The notes: a model not told the origin generated them from the sequence alone. Shown: positions 21,701 through 36,092, counted from the first letter of the stretch. The stretch is DNA of 64,000 bases from Daucus carota subsp. sativus (GCF_001625215.2 NC_030386.2:14478545-14542544); one strand, 5' to 3'. Numbers and translations are program-made.

Positions 21701-24700
21701 TTTTTTCCCCACGCCTACTACTGTACACTTGTGAATAGGACGTCGGGCCACTCTGGCCCTTTGTGCTCCATACTGCTTATGCAATCTAAGTATTAGTCCA
21801 AGTAAGATGTCCTATATGGCATAAACAAATGATCAAGTAAGATTACCTAAGAGATAATTATGTCCAGGGAGTACCTACCCTTTCTATGTTGTGAGGAAAT
21901 TACTTAAATCCTAGGCTCTAGATAGCTCCAACATACTTATGGTTTCACTGTTAATATGAAAATTAGTTTTTCTTTTGATTATTTTTGTTTCTGCAGATTG
22001 TTACTTAAATCCTAGGCTCTAGATAGCTCCAACATACTTATGGTTTCACTGTTAATATGAAAATTAGTTCTTCTTTTGATTATCTTTGTTTCTGCAGATT
22101 GTTTCTCTCATATGGACAAAAACAATTCTGGACCAGGTATGTCGTTATAATTTATGCACACATCTTATTTCTTTTTGTTGTTTTAAGGTTTTTTTTATAT
22201 ATTATTTGTAATGATGCAGAATTCATTGTTAAAACCTACTGTACATTATTGTATTATTGTTACATAGTTTACTTCTTGTATTATTGTTACATGGTTTACT
22301 TCTTGTACAACTGAAGACCCACAAGCATGATTAAATCTTTTGGTTTCTCCTTGCAGCAATCCCTTTGGTCATTTCACACGAAGGATCAAGTGGGGAATAC
22401 CCTGGTTGTACTGATTTAGCATATAAACAAGCTATTTCAGATGGGGCTGACGTTCTTGACTGTCCGGTCCAAATGTCGAAGGACGGAACACCATTTTGTC
22501 TAGGCTCGATAAACCTTATAGAGAGAACCACAGCTGCTCAATCCTTCAGCAACCTAGTAGTCAACATTCCTGAGCTTAATAGCGAGGGAATATTCTCCTT
22601 CAGCATCGACTGGAGTGACATACAAACTCTCAAACGTAAGTTGAACCTTTTCTTGCCACTTTTCACAGTGTATGCCGGTGACCTGAAATTATCAAAGTAC
22701 AGAATATTTTAATTATTAATTAATTCAATCATATGGGCTTTCCAAAAAGTATCCATCAATCAGTGTCTAAGAAATTCTTCTTCCTTTATGTTTGTCACTC
22801 AATACCTTTGCACTTCTGTAATGGTTATGATTTTTATTATGCTCATAATTTGATATGTTATCGAAAATTTCGTGGCAGCGGTGATATCAAATCCCTATTC
22901 AGATGCATTTTTGTATCGGAATCCTCGAAACAAGAATGCTGGAAGTTTTGTGGCATTATCGGAATTTCTGGCCTTGGCAAACAACGCAACTTCTATTTCT
23001 GGTGTCCTTATTCGCATTGAGGTGAGTTTATTAGGTTTCTTGATCTCTTGTAATACGTTCACAGTCAAACTTTATGATCTCAATAGGTTTCAAAACTATT
23101 ACGATAATTTTAACAACTTACATTAGCTAGAAGTTTGGTAGAGAATCATCTTATCATTTGGACGGGTTCTTTCGAAATTTCTGAGATTCCTTTTGTCGTC
23201 ATGGGTCCAGAATCTGAATATATCTGAATTATTCGAAGGTTATGTCTAGTCATGGTGTGTGGCATTTATTTTTGGGCCCTACAGCTTGACCGGAATGCTT
23301 CTAATGATATTAGGAATTTCCTCTATTTTGCAGAATGCATCCTACCTAGCAGAAAAACAGGGACTGGGTGTAATAGACGCTGTTGTGGATGCCTTGAGCA
23401 AAGCTGGTTACAATAATCAGACAAGGAAAAAAGTAATGATTCAATCTCCGAATAGTGCTGTTCTAATTGAACTAAAGGAGGGGAAAAACAACTATGAGCT
23501 TGTTTATGAGGTTGAGGAGGATATCCGTGACGCCTTGAATTCAACCATCTTGGACATAAAAAAATTTGCAAATTCTCTGGTTATCAGCAAAAGTTCTGTC
23601 TATAGCAAAAATATTGGATTCCTCACTGGGGCTACAGATGTTGTGTCAAAGATGCAGGCATTTAAGCTACCTGTCTACGTGAAACTTTTTCAAAATGAAT
23701 TTTTTTCTCAAGCATGGGATTTCTTCTCAGATGCATATGTGGAGCTGAACACATATGTTGTTGGTAGTGGTATTGATGGTGTCATCACTGATTTCCCTGG
23801 GACAGCCAACAAATACAGAAGTAAGTTTATATTGTTTCCTGCTGAACTGATACTGGTATATACTATATATTTAGGGTCTGGGTCCCTGACATACGCATGT
23901 CAGGGCATACTATTAGCGGAAAAAACTGTTGGATGGCTTAACCCTAAGTTTTTGATGCATATGCAAGGGAGCTATAGTGTCATCCAGCGGAAAACTGAAT
24001 CATTTTAAGGTTTCTCTTGTCCAGCGCTTTTTCTCCGCTGGACATATCTTACTAATAATTGATTCTTCCAGACCAACACCCATATATTTATACCTTTTAA
24101 CCATCTCCTTGCCTTTTTTTTGGGATGATACCCTGTTAATTATCTCTTGATCTTTTTGTCTTAGATTATCTCAAAATTTCTACTTAAACTCTTTGACGCT
24201 AAAATAACCATGCTAGAATTACATCTAAAAAGATGGAACAGCATAGCAAGCACCAATGTATATTACAACACAATTAAAAGGAAACTCCTTACCAGAGGGT
24301 AAAACCACATTTCACTTGTAAGAATGATTTACATGAATGAAGTTGCTCCCTCACTTGACATTTTGAGCACAATTATCTCACTTTGTGCGAGAACTCTATT
24401 GTGTGCATCTCTCTACACACTTTTTAACCCTTTGCATTCTCGTCATGTGGTGTTAAGTGGGATACTCACGATTATATGCACTCTGATCTTTTCCAATTTA
24501 TAGTCGACACAAGTATTTTTTTCCCTAATCTATTTTTGACTCTTCTTTATAATATTTACTTACTTATCTATAATAGAAATATAACTACAAAAAAATTATT
24601 ATCCAAGTAAAACATATTTCTATCATCGTAAAAAGTATTCAACTTAATTTTGAATTTCTTTCTTAAAATTAGGAAAGTACTGGAGCAGTAATATTTGGTT

Positions 24701-25068
24701 TGTCGTATCATAGAGTAATTTGCCTTTTCTTTCTTCCGCTCTCTTATTTTTTATGGTGCTCTACAGGAAACCGTTGCTTAACTTTAGGAAAGGATACACC
24801 AAATTACATGACTCCTGTAGGTCCTGGAAATCTCTTATCAGTCAGTCAAACTCAGCCAGCAGCTGTAGCTCCCAGCCCGGTCCTGGAAGTGTCTGATGTG
24901 ACGGAGCCCCCATTTCCTTCTGTTGTCGCGAAGCCAGATAGTAATAATGGTACTGGCGATGGTACTACTGCACCACCTCCTAAGCAACCAAGTGGACAAG
25001 CTAAAGTAGTAGTGGGCATTTTCGTATCGAACCTTGCCATTCTTCTTGTGACTGTTCTGCTATTTTGA
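18753..25068 (+). CDS. Glycerophosphodiester phosphodiesterase-like GPI protein (SHV3/GDPDL family)
   Basis: Nine coding exons join in frame: 18753-18867, 19781-20074, 20917-21032, 21119-21620, 22098-22136, 22357-22635, 22879-23021, 23334-23820, 24767-25068. They total 2277 bases and encode 758 aa, the usual family size (about 750-760). A signal peptide (about residues 1-23) is followed by two tandem GDPD-like domains. The first starts at [10 protein letters not shown], where the active-site His of true enzymes is absent; the second starts at [10 protein letters not shown] Pro/Ser-rich spacer and a hydrophobic C-terminal tail ([20 protein letters not shown]) indicate a GPI anchor. In Arabidopsis this family acts at the plasma membrane and wall in cellulose and pectin organisation, and enzymatic activity is doubtful. 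Which paralogue it is cannot be settled by eye. Confidence 0.93.
18868..19780 (+). other. GDPDL intron 1 with (CT)n tract
   Basis: A 913-bp intron. A CT-rich microsatellite with an embedded C-run (18871-18920) begins directly after the donor. Nothing else recognised. Confidence 0.8.
20075..20916 (+). other. GDPDL intron 2
   Basis: An 842-bp intron between the first-domain exons. I see no element with matched ends and no coding signal on either strand that belongs to a known family. Confidence 0.75.
21900..22101 (+). repeat. 101-bp tandem duplication carrying a splice acceptor (GDPDL intron 4)
   Basis: Two nearly identical 101-bp copies lie head to tail, 21900-22000 and 22001-22101. Each includes a pyrimidine tract and TTTCTGCAG followed by ATTGTT. 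Only the second acceptor (AG at 22096-22097) leads into the coding continuation. Using the first (AG at 21995-21996) runs into an in-frame TAG within a few codons. Confidence 0.92.
23821..24766 (+). other. GDPDL intron 8 with short palindromes
   Basis: A 946-bp intron. A perfect hairpin CCCTGACAT-ACGC-ATGTCAGGG lies near 23884-23905. A longer inverted pair, CCAGCGGAAAA and TTTTTCTCCGCTGG, lies at about 23984-24042. Together they may mark a decayed foldback element; no target duplication is visible. Confidence 0.45.
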
Positions 25069-26265
25069 ACACGAAAGACAGTCATATTCCCCAATAATTT
25101 TGCACATTCCATTATTCCTACTCTTCGCCTGTTTTGTAGCCTAGCTTAAATTTTCAGATGTTTGGAGCTGAGATGAAGATGATTTAGATGCCTAACGCGT
25201 GAATTGAAGATTTTAGGACATTGTTCATTCCTTTTCCTTGTAATTTGAGTACAGGGCTTGTGTATAAAAACTGAATACTATGTTTGTCATTTATGCTGTT
25301 CGATTCTTTCGCTAAGTTGCATGTCTGCTGATAGTTTTTTTTTAAAAAAAAGTTGCAAATTAAATAAAACTCGTTTTAACAAACAGTTTAGTTCTGAGTT
25401 CAATAAATGTAGGGAAGGAGTGAAGAGGGAGTAAAATACTTCCATTCCAATTTCAGAGTGAGTGTATAACTTCGCAATTCGAGTTTGAGTTGAATGGTGT
25501 CATTTTTTTGTTTGATTTATGATGATTTTTAATCGAAATGAAAATTTTAAATAATTAAATAGTGAAATGTAAGCTTAATGTCCTTTAATTTCTAATATTT
25601 GTGTTGGGTATTGATGTGGTCTCAACATTTTAACTCAGCCGATTCAACTCTCCAAATATATATTATTTTCCAACTTATCTCTCATATTTATAATACTTGG
25701 ATTGTGTATCGATGCGGCTTAATATAACTCTGACGGATTCAATCTTCTAAGTATGTGTTATGTTATGATTGGCCTCACTTAAAAAATGGTATATAACAAA
25801 GAGCAAACTTGACAATTTTAATATAAAGTTTGCTCGTTTCTTTAAGCACTTAAATAATATATTAAATGTTCTTTTTTTTAAAGAAATACATTTATTCTTT
25901 AGATATATTTTTAGCGCCTAAAAAATATACCTTTTAAGTTTTAACGGTAATGTTTATGCTCTTTTAATCTTCGGTATCATGATTGTCTCATATGTTATAT
26001 ATATTTTTTGGTACGAGAACTACGCAAAACGCATCTAATATTTGCATTTGAAAAATAAGATCGTCGAGTTAAAATATTATATCCATATATGTATATAACT
26101 CCGAATATAAAGGATTTAAAGGGCATTTATCCTGAAATAAACCGAGAAACTTGAGAATTTTGAGATTTGGCCGTCCCAGTCTGGACTCGAAGCAGCTGCT
26201 AATTTCTCAATTCTCCAACACAACAAAGCAATCGGCAATTCAAACCAATCTGTTGCGTTCTTCTA
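25069..26265. other. Intergenic, GDPDL 3' end to small-protein gene
   Basis: Contains the GDPDL 3' untranslated region at its left and the promoter and first untranslated exon of the next gene at its right. A diverged direct repeat with about 81-base spacing (25611 and 25692, around GTATTGATG and GTATCGATG) lies between. No coding signal. Confidence 0.5.
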
Positions 26266-26532
26266 TGTAAGTTCTTCCATGTTAACACCTCCTTGCAATC
26301 TCGTGAATTTCTTGCAAATCAAATTTATAATTGTACGAATTCAATTTCTTCATGTCTTGTTGATTTGAGGTCAGAGCGAAATACTAATGCATAGAATCTG
26401 TTTCATTCAATTCCGGTAGCTCAAGCTTTCACTTTGTTATGATGATGTTTTTCAATTTTGTCGGAATTAGTTAGGGTTATTGAATTGTTGTGCTTATTTT
26501 CAGTTATGCCCTTTGAAATTTGTTGGTAACAG
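26266..26532 (+). other. Probable 5' UTR intron of the 62-aa protein gene
   Basis: A GTAAGT donor after TTCTTCTAT (26261-26265) and a GGTAACAG acceptor ending at 26532 frame a 267-bp AT-rich intron with a T-rich interior, 47 bases before the ATG. Leader introns of this kind are common in plant housekeeping genes. Confidence 0.55.
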
Positions 26533-26579
26533 GTTTTGAAGATTGTTATCTTGATTAGAGTAGAGAAAACAAGTATCAC

Positions 26580-26768
26580 ATGGTTACGTGCTATCCGTCA
26601 ACACCGAAGAAGTTGCTTATGACTTTCGGAATGTTTCTTGGTGGTGCCTCTATCTTTGCTGCTGGCGTGCACCTGTCGTATGTCAATGTGGCTCCTCAAC
26701 AAGCTCGAACCAAGGCTCGAAATGATTTTGTCAAACAGAGATTAAAACAGAAATATGGCAAGTTATAG
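26580..26768 (+). CDS. Small single-pass membrane protein, 62 aa
   Basis: One exon. A short polar N-terminus is followed by a hydrophobic span (LLMTFGMFLGGASIFAAGVH, residues 12-31) and a basic tail rich in Arg and Lys ending KYGKL. The size, single membrane span and basic matrix-like tail resemble small accessory proteins of the mitochondrial inner membrane, but I do not recognise the family and assign no function. Reality is supported by the leader intron, by the compact protein-like composition, and by a diverged downstream copy that retains a recognisable match to its coding end. Confidence 0.72.
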   Translation: MVTCYPSTPKKLLMTFGMFLGGASIFAAGVHLSYVNVAPQQARTKARNDFVKQRLKQKYGKL

Positions 26769-27740
26769 AAGTACGCTGAATTGGTGCGTGACTTGATTAT
26801 TTGTTTGCTATTTAATACTTTATATATAATGAATACATTTTTACAAATTCCTTTCTTATCATTTACAGTTTACCATTCCATAAGGTTAATTAGATCCTTT
26901 GCAATACGCAGTGTTGTGCATCCACCTGTGAAATCTGAATACTTGCTCGCTGTACCACTAGGCTGGTATCTTTCCAGTTTCCGCTTTTGTGCTAAAACAT
27001 CTGTTGCTTTTTCGATTTCACTTCGTCTGTGCTGCATATTTGCTTCCCATGGAAGATTTCTTCTCCTATAAGGATGAAAGTGTTCATAATCTTCATTTGA
27101 CCTCATCATACTTTGTACTGCAACTTCAGTCCTTTTAGCGCTAGTGTAGAGTTCCCAATATCCATATGGCTAGGGTTGCTACTTGCTCCGCCTCTGATGC
27201 CTATTCCCAAACTTTATCAAGCAATATATCAGTAAAGTCCATCAATACTTCTTTCTGGCATTTGCTGTATCATGCTCAACCTATAATAGAAGCTTCACAA
27301 TTAATTATATCTTCTGAAAAGTTGATTATTAAGCATAGCTCTCCAACAAGCTCAAACCAAAGCTTGAAACTATCTTGTCAAACAGAGTTTAGAACAATAA
27401 TCCAGCAGGTTATAAAAGTACATTGAATTATTTGATCACTTGATTATTTGTTTGATGTTTGAAACTTTATTTAGTGAATCCATTTCTACAGATTTCTTTT
27501 TTGTAGTTTAAAGTTTACCATTGTATAAGGTTAATAAGGTCCTTTGCAGTGCTGTGCTTTTACCTCTGAAATTTGAATACTTGCTATTTGCTCTGCCTCT
27601 GATGCCTATTTAACTTTATTATGCAATGTATATTGATAAAGTTCATCAATACTTCTTTCTGGCATGTGGTGTGTAACGCTTAACCTATAATAATATATTT
27701 TCCGACAAGTTAATGATCAAACTGCACAGCTCTCCAAGTC
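26695..27740 (+). repeat. Tandem partial duplication of the 62-aa gene 3' end
   Basis: The segment from about 26695 to 27340 (last third of the coding region plus downstream sequence) is repeated from about 27343 to 27740. Shared landmarks: CAACAAGCTC, TTTTGTCAAACAGAG / TCTTGTCAAACAGAG, CTTGATTATTTGTTTG, AGTTTACCATT, GAATACTTGCT, GCCTCTGATGCCTATT, ATCAATACTTCTTTCTGGCAT. The second copy has lost the reading frame. The first copy carries about 240 extra bases (about 26945-27183) absent from the second. Confidence 0.82.
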
Positions 27741-27745
27741 AAAAA

Positions 27746-29004
27746 AAAAAAAAAAAAAAAGAGTTACCGAGTAAGTTATATTGTCCGACTTATTCAATGA
27801 CATTGTCTGGGCCACTTGTTTGTTGCTTTAAGAACTTCTGAATCACATATGAGGTCGTGGATAGCAGCCCCTAAAATTGGTTGGTACTGATTATCTGCTA
27901 CAGTATATTACAGTTTAGCCGATTTTGTTTTTATGCACAATCTAGTAATTTTGTCAAGAGGCAACTTCGTTGCTCCTCATTCTTGTAGCCTTGAGCTGTG
28001 ACCTCACCTTTATCGTTATGCAATGACAATGTTTGTTCACAAGTGCTGCTCTTCTGAATAAAGGAGCTATCTTTTGTAATTATCATTTAAGCAGTGCTTG
28101 ATGAAGTCCCTTTTGTTTGTGGAAACATCAATTTGTACATGATTTTTGATGCGCACTTACCAGATTGATAACTGATGAGAATCCCAGTAAACAAATATAT
28201 ATCTAAAGAAATGACAGAAGGTACACTTGGCAAAAAGCCTTGCACAAGTCATTACCATTAATAATCAACCGATTTAAAAAACACAAGCAAACTCGACCGC
28301 TGATAACCAATACTTGTGTCGAACAATTGGTTTATTACGTTGCATTTCAAAATTTTAAGAAGCTAGAGTGGGACTAAAGTTTATTATCTGCCCAAGCAAC
28401 TACAGAATAATAAATCTAAAATCTGAAAAGAAGAAAAAGAAAAAAAATTGAGTGGTATATACTCAAAAACTAATATGATTTTATAACAGCAGATACAGCC
28501 ATGCTACGGAGTATCACAATATCACCACTCATATGTTGCAGTCAAGGAGTATCACAATAATATCATTATCATCACTCATCTGTCATATGTGGAGATGTAT
28601 CTCATTATCGCAATGCTGTAAAGGAGCGTCACAATATCACCATCCTTCTGTCACATTTTTCTGATTGTACAACTCTACAGACAAACATAACATTCTAAAA
28701 CGTGCAGTCATAACATTCTAAAACGTTAGTCGTAGCTTGTCACATTTTCATGGCCGCACACGACAAACTAAAATTCTCAAGTGTTCACAGGGAAGTATTT
28801 AGAGTATATTAAAATTGTAAATATTCCTAGATATTACCACTGTTCAAAGATATAACAGAAAACAACATTCCCAAAATACGGAGTTTAGACCGGACATAAG
28901 ATATTGGATTTGCATAAGTTTTAAATAGGCGGCAGAACTACATGAAAGCAATATAAAGAATAGGCTAAGTTAAGCTCTCCAATCTCCATATAGGTCAAAA
29001 AACT
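27746..29004. other. Intergenic before RPS8 3' end
   Basis: Begins with a 20-base A-run (about 27742-27761). Three diverged copies of a roughly 55-base unit around AGTATCACAATATCA / GCGTCACAATATCACCA lie at about 28507-28650. The right part includes the RPS8 3' untranslated region (RPS8 reads leftward). No other gene seen. Confidence 0.5.
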
Positions 29005-31088
<2,084 letters not shown>

Positions 31089-33430
31089 GATTGCAGAGGA
31101 AGGTTCTAATCTCCGGGAACGGCGGCGGCAGAGAGTAAAATTGGTAGTGTTGTTAAATTAAAACCCTACTATCGTCGTACTCGCTCAGTCGGGATATAAG
31201 AGTCATACTTTTAAGAGTTTTTGACGTATATTTATAAATATTTTTTTCAAATTTTATTTTATGAATAAAAATGTACTATCGTATTTTTATTCATAAAAAG
31301 AAATTTTTAAATATATGCGAACAAAGTTTTTAAAAATGTGTGAATAGACTAATATATCTTAGGAGTATTCATAAATCATAAGTAAATAGTTTCTTCTCGG
31401 AATCCGATCGAAATATGAAATTTTATAGGCTTTTTTTTTGTAAAAATACTGTTATTTTTCAAAACAAATTGCAAATTAATATTTTTCAAAACATATATGC
31501 AAAAATACGGAGTCGCAAATGCAACCATATTGGCAACTGCTAGCAATTATATATGTAACCATAAATGTAACTTTGATTTTTTATTTTTAAATTACATTTA
31601 TTTGCATAATAAGTTATAACTGGTTGCTACACAGAAAAATGGGTGCCCTACGAGGCCAACACTAATATCAAAAAACAACCATGTAATCAGCTAAAAACAA
31701 AACAAAATTCACCATATAGATCCAATCCACCATAAACTTTGATGATTCACCGCCATCGCAGCTCCGTCAAACAACATCCTGCTTCATTCCCACGCACTAG
31801 ACTCGTCATCCCCTGCCGAGACTATGCGCTTCATTGGGAGCTCCACCACACCAACACTTCTGGTTTAACACTCAAATCAGCAGTCATCATCACCACTCTA
31901 TACCCACCTCCAAAAATCACAACATCCTCACCTCATTTGAGCCATAAGCACGAACAATTACTCTTCCAGCCCGCGCCGTCTGTGATCGTTCGACTCAATG
32001 AGCTTAACGTCGGAAAGTACTGAGAGGGAAGAAAATTATGCGAGAGAAAAAATTAATGAAAGTGATGGGAGACATACTGGGGAGTGCAAGAGAGATATGA
32101 TTGTGAGAGACACATCGAAAGGAGAGAAGGAAAGAGGGGACGGTGAGAGGAGTGAGAAAAGAGCAAGATTGTGGAGTTTAATTGTTTATATGTTAAAAGA
32201 TTGTAAATTTGTAAGTTTTTAGGTAAAGTATTGAGGCCGTTTGGCGCAACTTAAAAAAAGTGACTTATTGCTTATAATAAGAAATAGATTATAAGTGATA
32301 AGTGAATTTGACTTGTAAGTTATTAAAAGTGTTTGGATAACTTTGATCTATAAGTCAATTGTGTGTTTGGTAATTTAAATTTATAAATTAAAAAAAAAAT
32401 TCAAACTATTAAAATAAAAGAAACTTCTATAATAAATAAAGTTTACTACATATTAAAATTTTAAAACTTTCATAAAAAAATGCAAATTACTAAAAAAAAT
32501 CCAAAAAAAGCTAGCATTTCTAACTTCCAGCTTCTAGCTTAAAAAATCCAAAATAAGCACTCCTGCTTTTTTTTTTTGCCAAACACTACTAAAAGCAGAA
32601 ACAGCTTAAAGTGCTAAAAAAGCCCGGAAACACTTATAATCAGTGTTGCCAAACACCCACATTATATTTACAAACAAATATCCAAAAGTTGGTATATTTT
32701 TCAAATTCTCTTATTTTTTTTGGTTATATAATCAGATCATATAATTTGAAACTTGCAAATGCCGATGATTGCCTAACCTTGTATCAAGAATTTGAAAATG
32801 CTGTTAAAAATTGTTAACTGTCCAAAAAGGTATCGGCAAAAAACATGAATTATAAAGATTAAATTTCTAATAATTTTTTTATAATTACATATTTTAAGTT
32901 ATAATATAAAAAATAATATTTTTGATGAGATTTGATAGTGAACTCTAATACTACATTTTACAAAATCACTAAAAACAGTTTTTAAACTAGAAATTATTAT
33001 TTAGCAAAGCTGATCTTAGTTTTTTTTTTTACATAGGAACCGTAGCTGCTACCCTTCGAGTGCGCAGGGAATAAACCCACGAGTTCACGCAATAGCCTGC
33101 AAACTACGTGAATCAGATAAATCGCACTGTGTGCGACAGAGCAATGATCCAGGAGACATAATCACAAATTTGCCCGCTTTAAAAGTTGAACCTGCAACCA
33201 AAAGGATAAAAATCCTTTTTTTTTTCCGATGTCTTTTTAATAAAAAACTGTTAGTTATCTCCGAGGCAATACCAAACAGTACATAGTACATACATCGATG
33301 GTTGCATTTGGAATCTGGCAAATGTGGGAAAAGAAGGCATCAAATTCTTGGCACTGAAACCAACTAGTACAACCAAGTGGTTGTCCCCGACTAAACTCTC
33401 GGGACTCACAAGCAGTAGCGCTTAATCGAA
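31089..33430. other. Intergenic, RPS8 promoter side to LOG promoter
   Basis: Holds the RPS8 promoter (reading left) and the LOG-family promoter (reading right). The GA-rich part at 32020-32180 gives open frames by composition only. One candidate MITE (32235-32658) is listed separately. Nothing else recognised. Confidence 0.5.
32235..32658. mobile_element. Candidate MITE with GGCCGTTTGGC-type ends
   Basis: The left end reads GGCCGTTTGGCGCAACTT; the right end read inward gives GGGTGTTTGGCAACACTG. The interior is AT-rich and repeats phrases around AAGTGACTTAT and CACTTATAATC. Ends like these mark many plant non-autonomous DNA elements, but I see no exact target duplication, so the limits are approximate. 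Confidence 0.45.
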
Positions 33431-36092
33431 ATGGGGGAATTTTCAGTCGTAGGAGCAGCAGGAGGTCTTGTCAACACAATTTTCTCGTGCAATCATCATC
33501 CTCAGGCTCAGCCAAATCAGCTGGCGGTCTCGTCGTCGTCTTCGAAGAGCAAGAGGAAGACAACGACAATACTCCCTTGTTATCCTCAGATTTTAAAGTC
33601 CAAGCATACATCAAGAATAATATCATCATCGGCATCTATTTTATCGTCCTCTTCTTCTGATTTAATTGCTTTTGATGAGAGAACAAGTCCACTCCAGGTA
33701 ACTAATAACTATCCTTCCTTTCTCCACCATTTTAACAATCGCGGTTCATCAATTGTTTATATTTTTCGTTTATTTGAGGATTCCGCGCAGTGAAGTACCG
33801 AGCATTGAGAGTAATATGTTTTCACGGAACATAAGCATACAATCTCTGATTAGTACTACATTTTTAGGGATTTTGCTGAAATTTGCCTTTCAGTATATGT
33901 TGATTAAAGTTTAATTTTACACAGAGGAGAAGCTTAGAGCCTGTTTGCGCCTGGAGTCATCTCTGGCTTTAAGCTGGAAAATGTCTCTTTGTGTTATAAG
34001 CCAGAAGTCGGCTTAAGGTCAGAAATAAGCCGGAAACTGATTTAAAGCCAGAAGTTAGTCTGAGTTACTTTTTTGAGTGACTAAATTTTTTTGAACTTTT
34101 TTTTTTGATAAAAAATACTCCTAACTCATAAGTTACTCATAAATCATTTTTATTTTTATTATTATATTTTTAATAACTCGTAGGTCATTAATAAGTCAAA
34201 ATTACCCGAACAAATATTTTAAAATCTCAGCTTCTCAGATAAGTCGCGTTAAGTCCAAAGTCATAAGCTCAGCCAAACGGGCTCTAGTCAGGCAACAGTT
34301 GACGCCGCGATGGTCTTTGATCCGTTAGAGTTCTGTCAGATGTCTAAATTAAAATACTTCTGAAGACTCTTTCAAGATCCTTGAATATGACCACATACAC
34401 TTGTGCCACCATTTTCTCATGAATTTCTTATAATCTTAGGTAAATACCTTAAAACTTCAATTTATCCTATAGAACTTTTGGTTGAAAAACCACCTTTTAG
34501 TTTATAATCGTATAGACTACCGATCTACCATAGTGTACTACAATAATCTTTCCCTTATCATGTTTGCTATAACAAATGGAGATTATTGATAATTACCGTA
34601 AGTTCAACACTTTAAGGGGCCGTTTGGGCCTTGAGAAATTGGAATAGAATTCCGAAAGGAAAATGAGTAGAATGGAAAGATTAATGTTAAAAATTAAAAA
34701 TAATTTCTAATGTTTAAAAATATTATATATATATTAATTTTATTTTTTATGATTTCAAACATAAATTATAAATGAAAGCTCATTGTTTGGCAAGAGTTCC
34801 CTGTATGTTAAATTGCTTTATTGTGTTTACATCTCCTCCTACTCATTTGGTGGAGATTATTTTGGATGATTTGAAGAAGTAATGAAAGCCTTTTGTTTCA
34901 AAAAAAAAAAAAAATGAAAATGAATCAGGAAAAGAAATATCTAGTGGGGATGGGGAATGGATTGTGATTTGTGAAGAAGGATAAACCTAAAACTAAAAAG
35001 GGTTAAAGAGAATGACAATTTTAATGAAACACCAATAGTTTCCTTTACCTTTACAGCTTTACCTTTCCTTTGTTAGTTACCCCAACCAAACAGCCTATAA
35101 GCTAATTTACTTGGTATGTAGAACAATATTTCTTACTCACTATTGTTAGTACCGTTGTGACTGACATGGTCGTATCTTTATCTTTACTAATCTATATCTT
35201 GGTAAAAAAGGTGAACAAGGAAATACAAAGATGCTATCAACTCATAAACAGACTTGGCAGGGGTGTTGTCTATCTAGGATCCTCACGATTGGGAGATGAC
35301 CACCCACATTACAACCAATCACTAGAATTAGCAAGAGAGGTATGTCTCTTCATTTTCCGTATATACTTGTCATTAGTTGAGTTCACAAGTATAGGAAGCC
35401 TAATACCGATATTGTACATACTAAGATATATGTGTAAATGTATCTGTTCCTATATGTATGGTTTCGCAGGTCGCGAACCTTTTGGACTGTACATCGTGGT
35501 CAGGGGTCGGCCCAGGCCTAATGGATGCTGTCACCCAGGGTGCCTTAGAAGCAGGAAAGGCTGTTGGTGGGTTTAAGATAGCTAAAGAAGCCGGTGAATG
35601 GACTGCCACAAATTATCATCCCTATCTCCCTTCTGACACTTACCTTACATGCAGGTAATGTCAACTTAGAAACGCTGTTTCAAGCTTTATCTGTAGATTG
35701 TCAATTAACTGATTGAAAGACAATGCAGATTCTTTTCCGCAAGAAAGCATGGACTTGTGGATGCTGCAGTCAGGGCTAGTAACTCTGACAGGACTGCGGT
35801 AATTGGCCTCCCTGGAGGGATAGGGACTCTAGATGAGATTTTTGAGATTTTAACATTAATTCAACTGGAAAGGATAGGATCAGTACATCCAGTCCCCTTC
35901 ATATTGATGAACTACGACTCTTTCTATTCCAAGCTGCTAGAGTTTTTGGATCAGTGCAAGGACGAAGGAACTGTCGGGGAAGGAGAGGTTCAGTCCTTGT
36001 GGAAAGTATGTGATAACAATTTGGATGCTCTAACGTATTTAGCAAAATTTTATGATCTTCCTCCTTCTGAGATTACATTAACAAACAACTGA
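33431..36092 (+). CDS. LOG-family protein (lysine-decarboxylase-like fold), plastid-targeted type
   Basis: Four exons, 33431-33697, 35211-35339, 35470-35654 and 35729-36092, join in frame (945 bases, 314 aa). The first 85 or so residues are Ser/Lys-rich with few acids and look like a chloroplast transit peptide. The folded part starts near VYLGSSRLGDDHPHY and holds SGVGPGLMDAV (residues 143-153) and the signature PGGIGTLDE (222-230, the PGGxGTxxE motif). LOG proteins release active cytokinin bases from their ribotides. The long N-terminus and divergent GxGPGLMDA loop place this in a LOG-related plastid branch rather than among canonical short (about 215 aa) LOGs, so cytokinin activity is plausible but not shown. 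Confidence 0.9.
33937..34286. mobile_element. Candidate MITE in LOG intron 1 (AGAGCCYGTTTG ends)
   Basis: The left end AGAGCCTGTTTGCGC and the right end, read inward, AGAGCCCGTTTGGCT form a 12-of-15 inverted match. The interior repeats GGCTTTAAGC / GCTTAAGG phrases. Target duplication not resolved. Confidence 0.5.
34616..35095. mobile_element. Candidate MITE in LOG intron 1 (GGCYGTTTGG ends) with A-run
   Basis: The left end GGGGCCGTTTGGGCC and the right end, read inward, GGCTGTTTGGTTGGGG resemble each other. Inside, a tract ending TTTTGTTTC followed by a 14-base A-run (about 34900-34913) looks like the tail of a retroposed sequence. Limits are approximate. Confidence 0.4.

Noticed and set aside
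31739-32222. Two overlapping open frames upstream of the LOG-family gene
   Set aside because: His/Pro-rich and GA-rich low complexity; no domain, no intron logic.
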